Assembly: GCF_002105155.1 (NCBI RefSeq)
Contig: NW_019028985.1
Coordinates: 124,001-188,000, forward strand
DNA length: 64,000 nt
Origin: Lobosporangium transversale
Taxonomy: Eukaryota > Mortierellomycota > Mortierellomycetes > Mortierellales > Mortierellaceae
Reading direction: 5' to 3'
Numbering within the stretch: the first letter of the stretch is position 1; every line of letters starts with the position of its first letter. Below the pieces are notes generated by a model, which did not search any database, was not told the DNA's origin, and was given only the letters and a program-made list of their open reading frames with translations. This document shows, one piece after another, positions 45,635 to 58,624 of the stretch. Position numbers and translations under genes: made by a program.

Positions 45635-46274
45635 GATGCGATTATTACAGTTGCGAAGAAAAAGCCTGAGGAAAAGAACCAAGAGAAAAGAGAAGAGAGA
45701 AAAGAGAAAAGGAGAAAGAGAGAATATCTGATAACGATCATAAACTAAACCATAACGAGAATGTGCGCGCAGCTGTCAGCCCAGTCATCGCGTGCGAAAA
45801 CAGACAAGAGATCGTGACTAATCGTTGCGATTAAACTTCACTAATTTTCTAACATCGCGCTTCCAAAAAGAGGCTCCGATCTTATTTTTTTAATCCGTTG
45901 GGCCGGTGTCGTGGCCGGGTCAGATCCTTCTTCATAGACTATCTTATCCATCAGTGGCACTCTTAAAAACACCGTCTGTACTCATCTTTATTGGGGTAGA
46001 TCTTTGTGTTACGAAAAGTTTACTTTTGTTTCCCCGTTCTTACAATACTTTTTTTTTCTTTTTTTTTAACCATTTCATGCTTACTGACGCTTATTGATAC
46101 TTACTGAAATAAGATTCTCTTTATTCATTTGCATTTGCATTTGCATTTGGATTAATATCTTCTGTTGCTAATCTTTGTGTTTGCAATACCGCTATTGTTC
46201 TACATTGAGTTGTTGACGGAAATATTCATTTTATAGATGTATGACTTTGATTGCACACTAAGGTGAAGCTTGCC
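45635..46274. other. Intergenic: IDP1 upstream region and Argonaute 3' flank
   Basis: No gene is seen. It is purine-rich next to IDP1 (AGAGAAAAG repeats, 45690-45720). A short GCATTT repeat (46131-46150) lies closer to the Argonaute end. Confidence 0.5.
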
Positions 46275-49200
46275 TTACATGAACCACATAACTAAGTTGA
46301 AACAATGAATTAAAATGGATTAGTCACAAAAAAACAGACTACAGAACTGAAGCCTCATCATCAAGCAAAGGAAAAAAAAAAAAAAAAAAAAAAATTACCC
46401 TTCTGTAGTTCTGGTTTGACAGGAAGATAGGAGCTTGCATCACCTGCATTAGACTCGCTCGAGGCATTGTCACTCCACTGTTCACTACGAGAATGGAAGC
46501 GTGCGCGTGCTGCAACAAGATGCGCGTAGTATGCAGGCGGGACCATAGATACAGTGCGTGTGCATCGTGCGTATAAATGGCAGATCTTGTATGTAAAGTC
46601 CTGCAGTTCGTCTGATGTGAACTTATTATCGTCATGTAGCACACAATAGTGAGCAGGACGCGAGGTACCTAGGAGACCAGCGTGACTTTGAAGATAAAAG
46701 TCGAACTCAAACGGATGTACAATATCCGTGTCAACCACCAATCCAGGTTTGCAGTTGCCGCCTCTGTCACCGTCCTCACGCTTCATAGGGAAGAAGCGTG
46801 CATGATGGCGCTTCTGGACAACAACAAATGTAATCTTAGGATTATATGTCGCCTCAAGACGCGTGCATGCAGTCTTGATGGCCTTCACCTCGGTATTCAA
46901 GACTTCTGCAAACTGACCCTCCGAGACACCATCACGGTAGAACAAAATGCGATCTGGTTTCCTTCCACAACTAGATGCAGAAATACAGAGACAAAACGCA
47001 TCAAACAACCGAGCATGAGCATGTTAATTAAATAACAACAATAACAAGCAAATAAACACTTACGTCTGGAAGAAAGTCTTCAGCAGCTCAACCGCCATGT
47101 CACTCAAATCCACCATGTTCTCTGTTCTGGCATTCTGGACACGGACCGATGCAGCATAACGAGATGCGTTGGCATCCATGGAGGCGACCAGGGAGGCAAT
47201 AGAGGGACGTACAGAGTCACCTATTATTTAATGAAGTTGGAATAGCGGATCAGTTAATAAAATATGCACCAATGACAGACTAATAAAATAAGCTTAAAAA
47301 ACCTAATCAAAATCAATACCTGGTGGAGGATGAGAGACGTCTGCACCAAACAAGATGGTTGGTTTGCTAGTAAGGAAGGGCAGCATGTTGGGGGCAAGAT
47401 GGGAGTTCATGCCACCAAGCTTGACGTTTATCTTGAGGCAGACATTTGCGCAGTACTGCTTCTTAGGGTCGCGAGTGTGCTTGGATTGAATACACTGCGA
47501 AGAGACGCCCAAAACAGTGTCGGTGACGCGCTTGATCTCTGCATAGAGGGGCACCCCAGTCGTAGGGAGAACACAGAGAATTAGTTGGGGCTGACTCTTG
47601 ACAAGGTTACCAGCACGTTGCCAGACTTGTCTGAGGGAACCCTCAATGTTGCCATGGGGATTAGCGTAAAGGATTGGGGGGCTTTTGTTAGGAATAGTCA
47701 TGCCCGTATCTGTGCACGTAGTGATCAGCTCTCGAATGAAAGCATTTAGTTGTGGTTGAGGAATGTCACGCTCCGAACCAAAGACAATAACACCCCAGGA
47801 ACCAAGGGTAGTTCCTCTAGCAACCTTCTTGCCACGAAGATTCCAGGCACCGTCCCTGGGAACGAAGTTTGCCTCCTGGGAGGTGGGATGGTAAGAAATA
47901 GTGGGTGCAGGAAGAGTACGAGCTCTGACTGTAACCATCTCAGATGAGATCTTCATGCCGAAATCTTGCAAGAATTCGTTGTTGTTATAATTGAGGATCC
48001 TTAGGCCGTCCTTGATGATGTTAGCACGAACGTGGGGAGGCTGGCAGGTGAATTTGATCATGTCAGCTGTCTGCTTCTCATCCAGCTTTTTCATGTACCG
48101 TTGTCCCTCTACAACCGAGCATACTTCCAAGGGCAGCATGCTGGTCTTACCAACCAGAACACAAGGCAAGTTTGGGTACTGCAGCCTCTTGTCATATGTT
48201 TGTTGGAAATATTTCTCAATGGTAGTTTCGATGGGCTTGACGTTCGGATCCTCAGAGTCAATCGTAAACTTTGTTTGTCTTGCTGACGTTTGTGTCAGCT
48301 TAAAGATTTTGAACGAACGCTTAGAACGCTCGCGATGGTTTACAGTGACACGAAGTCCTTTGATCAACTTCTCAACCTTTGCCCAGTTGAGAGGAGGCGA
48401 AGTGCGATTAAGGTCACCTAGAATATTGGCATAAGTATAAAGAGTAAGTACTACCACCCACAAAATATAATATATGTTGTCTCTTAAATAAACTATAAAG
48501 CGAAACAGTTGTGCGTACTTGGACTACGGAGGTTTAAAGCCTTGATAACGATCTCGATAAGCGAGCCAGACTGGAAGAATGCCGTCGCAGACACATCCAA
48601 ATTAATCATCATCTTGCCTAGAGTAATAGTGATGGTGTTAATATTATTATGAGCACGTGATGATTTGACTTAAAGCCATGCATGCAATAAATTACTAACC
48701 CGCTGTAGGTCGGGCCGACTGGTAGAAGCCGCGCCAAACATCCAATATACCGGCCAAGGGCTGCTTTCCATCTGGCGTGAAAAAAGAACGGCCAACAGTG
48801 GCGTAAAGCAGCGATGGCTTGTGACGAATCAGGACGTCCAAGGCCATGATACCCGTAAGAATGTTGTTGGTCATAGCAGACTTGCTTTGGAGAAACCGGT
48901 GCAACTCCTCAAGATTGATGGTCGCAACCTTCTTAACCTTGAACTTGAAAACAGGGATTTGCCTCTTAGAGTTTGGGATAACATCACCTGCAAGGGTCAC
49001 CTAAAAAAGCAAAAAAAAAAAAAAAAAAAAAAAAAAACAATTACTATATTTAATATAGAATCGATATCCATAAAAAGAGAATAGCAATATACTCACATCG
49101 AAAGTGCGACTATCGAAGTTCAAGTCCTTGGGAGAGAACAAGCTCTTTCGGCCATCATAAACGGGACGAGCGCCACCAAGGTCTGTGTTGCCGTACGTGT

Positions 49201-49390
49201 TGATAAATTGATCGTAAAGCTTTCTGTTGACAGGCGGAGGCACTTCGGGGGTCACAGTTACATCGTAGTGGTACACTGTAACATTTGGCAGTTTGGTAAC
49301 TTCGAAGAAGTTAGCACGGACGGTGATAGGTCTGCCAAGCTTACCCGTGGCGGGGCGTTTGACGAAATCGGTTAATTGCAATCCTGACAT
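46275..49390 (-). CDS. AGO: Argonaute, slicer-competent
   Basis: From ATG 49390 ([20 protein letters not shown]) over seven exons to a 17-nt last exon, 46291-46275, encoding the end of VMWFM, the classical Argonaute C-terminus; about 850 residues. N domain: [66 protein letters not shown] and [32 protein letters not shown] (Asp), ARTENMVDL (the Glu finger position), [11 protein letters not shown] (Asp) and [16 protein letters not shown] (His), so the DEDH slicer tetrad is intact. It binds small RNAs for post-transcriptional silencing. The final intron (46398-46292) carries a ~23-base homopolymer. The gene is divergent from SAM50. Confidence 0.97.
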
Positions 49391-50012
49391 CTGATTCCAA
49401 AGCAGGAGATAAACAAATCGTTGTTACTAAGAGGCGTGTGAATTATGGAATGAAGAGTAATTCAAGAATAAAACTAAAAAAAGAGAGAGTGGATATGTGA
49501 TGAAACAAAACAAAGGAGAGACAGACAATAGAGAGAAAGAGAGAGGGAGAAAAGGTGGTAGAACAACAGCCACAAGCCTTGAATACAATGTGTATATGAA
49601 CGGTGGAATGAATGTGGATTATTCAGGGTGTGAAAGCATTCGTTTCAAAAATTACCTTTTCCACTTGATTCAACTAGGATGTCTGAATGGATGTTGATGA
49701 AAAAGAAAAAGAGAAACGGTAGATAATAAAAGTTTTATTCTTCGAGCAGCTGACATTTCGGGGTCAGCAGTTGGCTCATAATTTGCAATTTATCTTACTC
49801 ATGTAAATACGAGACTTCATTTGGTAAGTGGCTTCTTTCTTTCTTGCAATTGGAGGGAATATGAAAAAACAGTCCGATGGAGGGACGAAAAACCGTTGCT
49901 CCTAGGCACAAAAGACGACAAAAGATCATCGTTCTTTGTCCATCCCTCTGTTCATTTCTGCCTCTGGGCCTTCCGTCTCAACACAATTAACTTGTTCACA
50001 ACGCTTCCAACT
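49391..50012. promoter_or_regulatory. Divergent upstream region of Argonaute and SAM50
   Basis: Between divergent starts, 622 bp. The Argonaute side is purine-rich (GAGAGAAAGAGAGAGGGAGA near 49527). A short inverted repeat, GCTGAC/GTCAGC with an 8-base spacer, lies at 49749-49768. No gene is recognised. Confidence 0.5.
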
Positions 50013-52392
50013 ATGGCTGCTGTAAGGCATACACCCTGCTTATCCTTGCTCGCTTTAAAATCAACAAGCATACTATGAAACCTCTCACAAGCAGCACTTG
50101 TTTTATTATTATTATTATTTTTTTTTTAAAAAAAAAAATCGATTCCGAGGAACAAAGTCACCTTGACCTGACAAGTAAAAAAAAAAAATGCTGCTTATTG
50201 CTCTTATATAGGAACAACCGACTCAGGAGGAGATGGCCGCTCATCGGAAGCGCCAGCAGGAGTTTGAGGAGGCTGCCCGTCATATTCAGACCATAGTAAT
50301 GGGCCGATGAATATTTAACTATTGACGCGATATTCTTATATATAATACTCAATGGTCTAATTATTTTGTCAACTTAATAACGTGCCAATGCATACCATAG
50401 ATCGATAACATTCGTCATGATCCCATGACGCTGCACAAGATCACTGTCCGCGGCGCGTCTAAGACCAGAGAGTCCTTCATGTACCGCATTCTCCAACCCA
50501 CATTCGAGGCACGATCACTTCACGAAGTCATTGGTCTGAGTCGACAGGCTGTGCGCAGGATGGAACGTTTCGGGATCTTTGACGATGTAAAATTGCAGCT
50601 TGACAGTCCCAATGATCCTTGGCTGGCAGATCGTAAGGATCTTGTCGATTTAGGTATCTGGGTTAAGGAAAGCAGCCGACTTCAGATCAGGACCGGGACA
50701 GAGGCTGGGAACGCTGAAGCTAGCATGGTAATGCATCAACAACAATACATATCAAACTGTTTTTTTGGATCTATAGGAAAAACAAATCAAATAAGCAGAC
50801 GCCTCGCTGGTATTAAGGAGACGCGAATTTATCGACTTATATATCTATTGCAATGACCTTTGTTTTTATATGTAACTAGTATGGAGCGATGACCCTCAAA
50901 AACGTCTTCGGCGGCGCTGAGACCTTGAGCACTAGCATGGCCTTCGGAACGCGTACATCATCTGCCTTCCAGGTACTTTCTTTACGAATATTGCAATACT
51001 CTGGGATAAAATAATTATAATAATTTACTCCTGCTAACAGCTTTGGATCGATGGCTACTTTTCATACAGTTTACGCTTGCCACTCCTGTTCTTGCAGACC
51101 CAGACAAAAATTTGTCAGTCAATTTCTTCAGTCAGGCTAGAAATAACACTCAATGGAGTTCGTATGAAGAAGAGTTGAAGGGCACCTCTTTGAAATATAC
51201 CGTAAGTCAAAATTGCTGATCCATAGAAACGTTACATTGATGGTTCTCAGTTTCTTCATAGCTGATAGCTCTCTCTTTTTTAATGTAGACAATCAGTCCT
51301 CTCGGTTACCATGAGCTTGCATACGAAGGCCATTGGCGAGAAGTCTGTCGACCTTCTGAAAAGGCGTCACTTAGGTATCTTTTTTTTTTTTTTTTTTTTT
51401 TTTTTTGTATGGATAGTAAAGCGAGTACCATGAATGAAAGCGGCTGATCACTATTTTAATGCCGAAATTTTAACGCGTCGATGTACCCGACCTTTTGTAG
51501 TATTCGTGAACAATGCGGCCATAGTTTGAAATCAGCATTGACTCACATGTGGATCCACGACATGAGAGACGAGCCCTTGATGCCTTCAACAGGCCACTTG
51601 GTGCGAGTAATTCAAGAGTATGCTGGATTGGGTGGAGATGTTAACCATTTGCGCCAAGAGGTCGAGGCTCAAATCGCCCGCTCAAACGATGCAGGATATG
51701 TATGGACCATAGGAAAATGTAATCATTTTTCTGTAGTGCTCCTGTAATGCCATGCTCGGATACTAATATTGAATGTCTTTATTGTTGTTGTTATTGTTGT
51801 TATTGTTGTTATTATTGTTAGATTCTGTCCGCAACTGTAAAGTCAGGATACCTACACTCCTTGAATGGAAAGAAATCAAAGATTTCAGACCGCTTCTTCC
51901 TCGGAGGCCCCATGTCTGTTCGTGGTTTCAAGTCGAATGGGCTTGGCCCACGCGAAGGAGGTACAAGCAATCGATTCATAATTGGTTTTAGCGACAATCT
52001 TCCCTTTTTGCCGCTAGCTTTTGCTAATTTTGTGAACACGTTAATGTTTGGCCACCAATTGGTATTGAATAGACGACTCCCTCGGCGGTGACGCCTACGT
52101 GTCTGCGGGTGTCAGCTTATTGACACCATTCCCTGGTCTTACAACCCGAGATTCTTTCAAGGCCCACGTCTTTGCTAATGCAGGAACATTGGTCAGTGTT
52201 GAGCCAGGTCAGTCGGCCATGAAGACCGTAAATGACTTGACAAAGATTCCCAGTGTCTCAGTTGGAGCTGGTATTGTTTACCGCCATCCACAAGTTCGTA
52301 TCGAGCTCAATTTTGCACTACCTCTGATAGCCACTAAATCGGATGCTATTTCAAGAGGATGGCAGCTTGGTCTTGGCATTAACTTTTTATAA
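50013..52392 (+). CDS. SAM50: SAM50, outer mitochondrial membrane beta-barrel assembly protein
   Basis: The first coding exon is nine bases (50013-50021, MAA), spliced to 50212 (EQPTQEEMAAHRKRQQEFEE) and then 50401 (IDNIRHDPMTLHKITVRGAS). Further exons give TRESFMYRILQPTFEARSLH, ERFGIFDDVKLQLD (POTRA-like), YGAMTLKNVFGGAETLS, TPVLADPDKNLSVNFFSQAR, PLGYHELAYEGHWREV, SIREQCGHSLKSALTHMW, RFFLGGPMSVRGFKSNGLGP and a final barrel exon ending GWQLGLGINFL. The loop motif (F/V)RGF is present, as in Omp85 proteins. It inserts beta-barrel proteins into the mitochondrial outer membrane. About nine introns. Confidence 0.95.
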
Positions 52393-52594
52393 ATACTTAG
52401 TCAATCCTGTTGATAATATACAGATCAGCTAATGAGAAAAAAAAAAAAAAAAAAAAAAAAAAAGTACAGAAGAATAGATTGGATTCTTTCGGATTGTAAG
52501 CCCTCTACCCTAGATTTGAATTCAATAAATAAATAATAAAAAAGAGCATTCAATTATAATTGCATGTTGGCTCCATGGTGCTTGTGTTGCACAT

Positions 52595-53052
52595 TTATTT
52601 GACAGGGTTGAATGCGATCAGCTCTCTCACTTCCGTCAATTCCTTCTCTAGCCCTGCAATGCGCTCCTGTAGCGTATTCATTTCCTGCTTGGAAACTGAG
52701 AGTTGTTGTTGCATTTTTAAGAAATCTGCGGCAACTTCGAACCCACTTTCGACCACCCCTTCCTCCCGTTGACTCCTTTCTGTCGATGCTTTGAATTGCT
52801 CCAACTTTTGTACACTTGTCTTTGCTGGCTTTGTAATATCTTTGAGTGTTAAAATATTAAATAAAATAAAAAATAAAAAATATTAATGAGAATTTGAGAC
52901 TTGTTCTTATTTTCAAAACGTTCACACAACATACCTTCATCTAACATTTTGGTATTCAGTGATTGTTGCGTGAGCGAAATAGATGCCGTATGTAATATGG
53001 AGAGGTCCTGGACAATGTCCATAAGACTTGGTAGAGGTACCGAGGACGACAT
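52595..53052 (-). CDS. Small coiled-coil protein (hypothetical)
   Basis: Exons 53052-52935 and 52839-52595 join in phase 1 across a GTATGT...CAAAG intron, giving about 120 residues. The N-terminal part is MSSSVPLPSLMDIVQDLSIL; the C-terminal part is a heptad-rich helix (FLKMQQQLSVSKQEMNTLQE, IAGLEKELTEVRELI). The size and helical make-up are like small subunits of multiprotein complexes such as Mediator or kinetochore components, but I cannot assign it. It is convergent with SAM50. Confidence 0.6.
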
Positions 53053-53154
53053 AATGTTACGGGAATGAAGAACATGAGTAATGCATCATTTTCAATAAAT
53101 TTTATTAAACTATCGCCACTCAATTTACAAGTCACTTAACACTTATTGCCACCA

Positions 53155-54491
53155 TTATTCTTTTTTTCGAAGATATTGTTTCTTATGCTCTGCCGCGCTG
53201 ACCATGTTCTCTTGGGACCAAATTCCAATCTTGCGCCTCCTAAATGATGAAGCAAAAATAAAGAAAAAAGCAACATAAAAGAATTGTGATAAGGATGCGT
53301 GTTGCAAAAGTAGGATACTTTTAAGAAAATATAAAATAAAAGACTTACTTTGCTTTCGTCTCGATCCGTTCAAATTCATCGAGCATATCACCATATTCGA
53401 ACCCATGCTGTCGATAAATCTGCGCATACCCAACCTTAAGCAGTTGCAAACTGACATTCTTTTTGGGAAGGAATGGCAAAAATCTTGGATACCAAGCCAT
53501 TGAGACCTAAAAAAAGAAAAAAAAAAAAAGAAAAGGGTGTATATTTCATACCATTATTTAGAATGCGGAGCAAATTCATGGTGTTACATTGACGAGCCAC
53601 CTTGGTTTTTCTTCGTTTGCATACCACACGATCATAACGATCCTTTGTATACGGTTTGACTAAGACAGTCTTTCCATTCACCTCCTTCCGAAGCCATTCC
53701 AATGATTCTTTCGAAAATGGTTGCGCCGGCATACCAAAATGCGCACCCTAAATCAAAAGATTCAAAAGAAACGTTAGAACATTTAGACAAATCTAAATCC
53801 GATGCTTATATACCGATCGTTTGATATGCAGCACCTACCTCGGGGGCATCAATCCCAGCAAGGCGGATGTGTAACGTCTGATTCTTTAGTTCTAATCAGT
53901 CCCACAAATCGTATCCATCCTCAACAAACCGTTAAAAAAAATTTTTTTTTATTGGTCAGAATGGAAAACCATCAAAATCAATTCTCATTTTTTTTTTTTT
54001 TTACCTTTGCTGCCAGTGGGAACATGTCGGAGCCAGCCCCAACCTGCCCAAATACCCCCAGGTGTATGGTAGAATCTAAAATTGTCCGAGTCTCCGACAC
54101 TGGTGACTTTGCCCTTCAGAACTCTCTTTCCTTGTAAACTATTGGGCGTCAAGTATTCTACATTAGGGATGCGACGAAGACGTTTCCTATAGAAGACGGA
54201 GCCTGCAATCCCGACTCCAAAGATAAGAGAAGTAATCAAGTAGGGCGATACAGAATCTGGAATACTGGAAAAAGCGAATTTGATGATGCCAACTGTTGAC
54301 GATGAAGCAGCAGAAGCGGTGGAGGTCATCTCCTCAATTGAGGTAGTCAGGTCCTCGAGAGATGCCTTTGTGGACTGAAGAATTTCTTTTGCATCCTGTC
54401 CTGCATGCTCTATAGAATCCCGTGCTGATGATGCAATTGAAACAAAATCATTTTTATCCTTTGAAGAGTCTGATGTAAATGGCCAGACCAT
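53155..54491 (-). CDS. LCL3: LCL3-like membrane-anchored endonuclease (staphylococcal nuclease domain)
   Basis: From ATG 54491 ([20 protein letters not shown]), a long helical N-terminal extension leads to one membrane span ([20 protein letters not shown]). LCL3/SNase motifs follow: [63 protein letters not shown] and [11 protein letters not shown], continuing across an intron as [10 protein letters not shown]. Then [36 protein letters not shown] and [12 protein letters not shown]. The catalytic Arg of LAGIDAPE-type loops and Asp residues are conserved. Yeast Lcl3 is a mitochondrial-associated protein; the cellular role is unclear. It is longer than yeast Lcl3 because of the N-terminal ~80 residues. 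Confidence 0.9.
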
Positions 54492-54631
54492 AGTTGTACA
54501 ATTGATGCACAATAAAAAAAAAGAATTCAGGAACAAGTGTGTAAAACATATGTGGATTGCTATTTTTTATTTTATTATAAAAAAAAAAGTTACAGTTCTA
54601 ACGGGTCTGATTTACTTGACAATTCTACTCT

Positions 54632-56075
54632 TTAGAAAAAAAGTTCCCTGAGGATCCTCTCAGTGTCCACGGGACTGGTGACAGAATGACCGATGACACG
54701 GGGGTCGGAATAGATCTCATAGTCATTGCCTCCTTTGAAAGTCTTATCGCCAAAGAAGTGGATCGTCTTGAACTTCTCATGCTCAATGTGACGAAGGCAG
54801 TAGGTCTTATCCCAACCAGTGGGGAAGACATCGAACGAGATCTGACCGCCAATTGAGTAAGTCAAGCCATAATCAGGGAATTCATTCTGGAGAGCAAGGA
54901 CAAACTTCTCACGAAGCTTGTGCTCCTATTGCGAGACAAACAAGGAAATGAAAGAATGAAGGTTTCGTATTAGAACTTTGGTATAATCAATCCCATCCCA
55001 TTCTCAGAAGTAATATACGTTGTGGTGTTCAACATGTCAGACCGACGTACCAAATCGAATCTCTCAAACTCGTTACGCTCAGGATGACTGCAGTTGCGTC
55101 CAATGGGTGAGATGTTGATCATTCCGTTGCGGAACTCGATGAATGTACCACTAATTTTATAATATCGCGTAAATACTGTTAATACTAAACTAACTACTGA
55201 ATTGGATCAAGCGACCGGCTGCTCTAAATCAAAAGGGCATTTCACATTCACTTCGTGAATACAACTTACCGTTTGACGGGGATATCCAAGTCAGCGATAT
55301 AGCGGAGAACAAAGTTGACAAGCTTCTTGTAGCGGTCCTCACCCAAATGTCCGATGAAGCTCTATATTAGACGTAATAGGGCAGATAGCATGTCAGTTGG
55401 AATGATCAATCGTCATTAATATCAATAAATTCATAATATCAAATGCAGTGATCATTACAAACCTGGGAAGCAAGCTGGACACCTTTCTTATAAGCGGTCA
55501 ATCCGTTCTCAGAGAAGCAGTAGTCAAAATTCTGGAGGACTAAATACAGAGGCACGGACATAAACAAAAGATTAGGGCGAGAACATCTAGGGGCCAAATT
55601 CCAGAACGCTGTCCCTAGATGGACTTTTTTTTTTCTCTTCATTGCTGGTACATGTTTCTTCAACCAAATAACCGTCCAAGACTTGTGCATTATCAATTGA
55701 TTCACTAGAACTTAACGCTTGGTGACTCAAAGGGAATAGCATGAAAAAAAAGATAATCTTCCTTTACCATTGGGTCCGAGTTGCTCGACTTGCTTACTGA
55801 GATCAGATCCTCCAACAAAGCCAACTACACACTTCTTACGCAGTTCAGCAAGGGTCTGCTCCATGGCGGGGGTGATTCCCTACAGGTGAAATCAGGGAAA
55901 ACATTTGATTTAATAAGAAGGCTAGTCGTATGACTCAAAGACTTGTCCGGTTCAGAGGGTTAGAGATATAAAAATGAGATTTTACCAGGCGAGCAGGTGT
56001 AAGAGTACCGTCAACATCGAACAGACAGATGGTGTCAGGATGAGTGCGGTCAGAAAAGTCAGATGGGCCAGTCAT
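54632..56075 (-). CDS. SEC53: Phosphomannomutase
   Basis: From ATG 56075 ([15 protein letters not shown]) into the HAD nucleophile motif [14 protein letters not shown]. Then [127 protein letters not shown] and a C-terminus ending ERILRELFF. All PMM motifs are intact; length is about 250 residues. It converts mannose-6-phosphate to mannose-1-phosphate in the cytosol for GDP-mannose, glycosylation and GPI synthesis. About five introns. Its start is 312 bp from the divergent SEC61 beta gene, another secretory-pathway gene. Confidence 0.97.
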
Positions 56076-56387
56076 ATTTGTGAATTTAAATGAAGGAAAG
56101 AAGGCGGATGGAACAGAGGACGGAGAAGAAGGATTTGAATGAGTGAATGAGATGAAAGAGAGAAAGATGAATGGGCCAATATAAATAATGAAGCTTTTTT
56201 TTTTTTAAACGTGTTCGAATTCTGTGCAACAAGTGAATAAACAACCAAATTGGGGGGACATTGCTGCCCCTGTTATGATGTCGTCTTTTCATTGGACGAC
56301 AACTTTTATTTGATTTTCTTTATTTTTGCTCTGTTCCATCTCATCTCTTTTATTCTTGTCCCTTCCTCCTCAACCATCCTAATCACC

Positions 56388-57277
56388 ATGGTATGTTTAG
56401 CGCCTTTATTGAAATCGCTAGATGCATAGCATTCAATACAATGGTTTCTTCTCAATAATGATGCATAAGAAAAAACCGATTAGTCTGTGGAGCTACTGCG
56501 ACTATTGTTGATTTCACAAACAACTAAACAACTACTCATTGGTTTCTTTCTATTCGATCGCGCAAACTATATTACCTATAGTCTGATTCTGCTCCCTCTC
56601 CCAACCCCGCCGGCGCCTCTCCTCGTGCTGCTTCTCTAAGGTGCGTTAATACATCATTTGTCATGAAAGTGCAGCATTTGCATTTGTCCTTGGGAGAATG
56701 TACCAATAGGATGAAATGCTTTTATATTCTGGCAGGATGGTGGTCTGATCGCGATCTTGTGTTTGACGCAATGAACACAATGGAAACATGCAACTAACAA
56801 ACTCTGGCCATGTCACTGTATTCATTCACCTTATTATGGGCCTTCTTTGTTATCTAGGAAACGCACTACTAGCTCCAAGGCTCAGACTTCTCGCGCTCCG
56901 GGCCCTAGTACATCTGGAATGATGCGCATCTACACTGATGATTCTCCTGGTCTTCGTGTGTAAGTCACTATCTATTCAACGATCATCTCCTTATGATCGC
57001 ATCACCTTAATTCTCATCTACAACCACTATCGCTGTGGCACCATCAAATGCAAAGCGAACACAGAAAGCCTTTTTTTCAGTCCTACGCCTTCATCTAGGA
57101 TGAATTATGATCCCACCGAGGGACGCTCATAACAAATGTTTTGGAGATTAATATTCTTATTTCATAACCCTCATGTTGATATATAATAGTGACCCCGTTG
57201 TCGTCCTCGTCTTGTCATTGGCCTTCATCGCTTCGGTTTTCGCCCTCCATATTTACGGAAAGTTGACCCGTGCTTAG
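56388..57277 (+). CDS. SBH1: SEC61 translocon beta subunit
   Basis: Exons 56388-56390, 56582-56640, 56858-56959 and 57190-57277 total 84 codons (83 residues). The first coding exon is just the ATG, followed directly by GTATGT. The protein reads MSDSAPSPNPAGASPRAASL, RKRTTSSKAQTSRAPGPS, then MMRIYTDDSPGLRVDP and a C-terminal membrane anchor (VVVLVLSLAFIASVFALHIY). This is the tail-anchored beta subunit (Sbh1/Sbh2) of the ER protein-conducting channel. The motif MxRxYTDDSPGLxVDP is diagnostic. Confidence 0.96.
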
Positions 57278-57426
57278 AGCAATTTTGTAGCTGGATCTCC
57301 AAGAACATTTTTATCATCCATGTATCATACCAACACAGCCAATAAACTATTAATTAGTTGCGTTTCTTTATTAATATGGCTGTATAAATGTATAAAAATG
57401 CATGGACATAAAAACGCGCAACAAAA

Positions 57427-58593
57427 CTATGTTCGACCCTCTTTGCGCATCTTGTATGTACAGATAGGACGCATGATGGCGACGACTTTTACAAAGGATC
57501 CCAGATCATCAATTATATCTGTTATTTCCTTGTAGGCTTCTGGTTGTTCCTCAAATAACAGATCTGTATCTTCACAAATCACACTTGAGCCAAGAGCTGT
57601 AGTTTGGAGTGCTGAAATTGATGCCTGTTTCGAAGTCTGTGGTCGTTTCTGTAAGGCCTTTGCTCTTGGTAGTAATCGACCGGCCCCATGAGCCAAAGAG
57701 AAACCATTTTTTTCCTGTTCACCATTTGGCATCACCAAGTACGAGAAATGACCACGTGAGCCTGGGATGACAACTAAGCCGCGATCACTGGGAGCAGCAC
57801 CCTTACGGTGGATCCAACAAGGCCTCTCTGCATCTATACTTGGGATAAGTTTTTGCTCCACATTGTTATGCCAGATGTCCAGGATCTTCTCTGCATCTTC
57901 TTCAGCGTTTAAGCGGGTAAGGACACGATGCGCAATCAGCTCACGGTTTGTTCGCGCCCAGGCACAGGCCAGATCATGTTGTTTCAAATAACTTTTCCCG
58001 ACTTCAGAGTCTGCAACAATGCCCAATTGTTTCTTCTCAACCTTCGTCTGCATACTATTGGTAGTCTCGAGAACAGTCTGCCCGAATCTGCGAGATCCAG
58101 AGTGAACGATGAGATAAGCATTTGCGTCCGTGATCCCGATGGAATCGCAGATCTCCTGGTCTACTCTGTGCTCCACGACTACGAATTCTGCAAAGTGGTT
58201 TCCACCACCAACAGTACCGAGTTGGTCCATATGTGCTTTTCCAGTTTCCGAATGCTCTTCACCGAGCTGTGAGATCAGAAATCCATGTGGATCGCCCTCA
58301 GTCCAGCGGCCCTCCAAATGATGCAGCTTGTCGACTATTTTCTGAGGCTTTATATTAGAAGGCAATCGCGTCTTATATACAGCCATGCCACAACCCTAGT
58401 AACATTATCAATTTTCAAAGAGTATAGACTGATTAGCTTTTATTTTTCCTTTTGAAAGACTTTTTGATGGAGAGTGTATTAGTCCTAGGGAAGTCATCTT
58501 ACAATATCGTTCCCAATCAATGCTGGATAAATCAGACTTTGCGTGATAAATGTAGCTCCAATAGGATGCTGGTTGCCTAAAATTTTCAAAACC

Positions 58594-58624
<31 letters not shown>

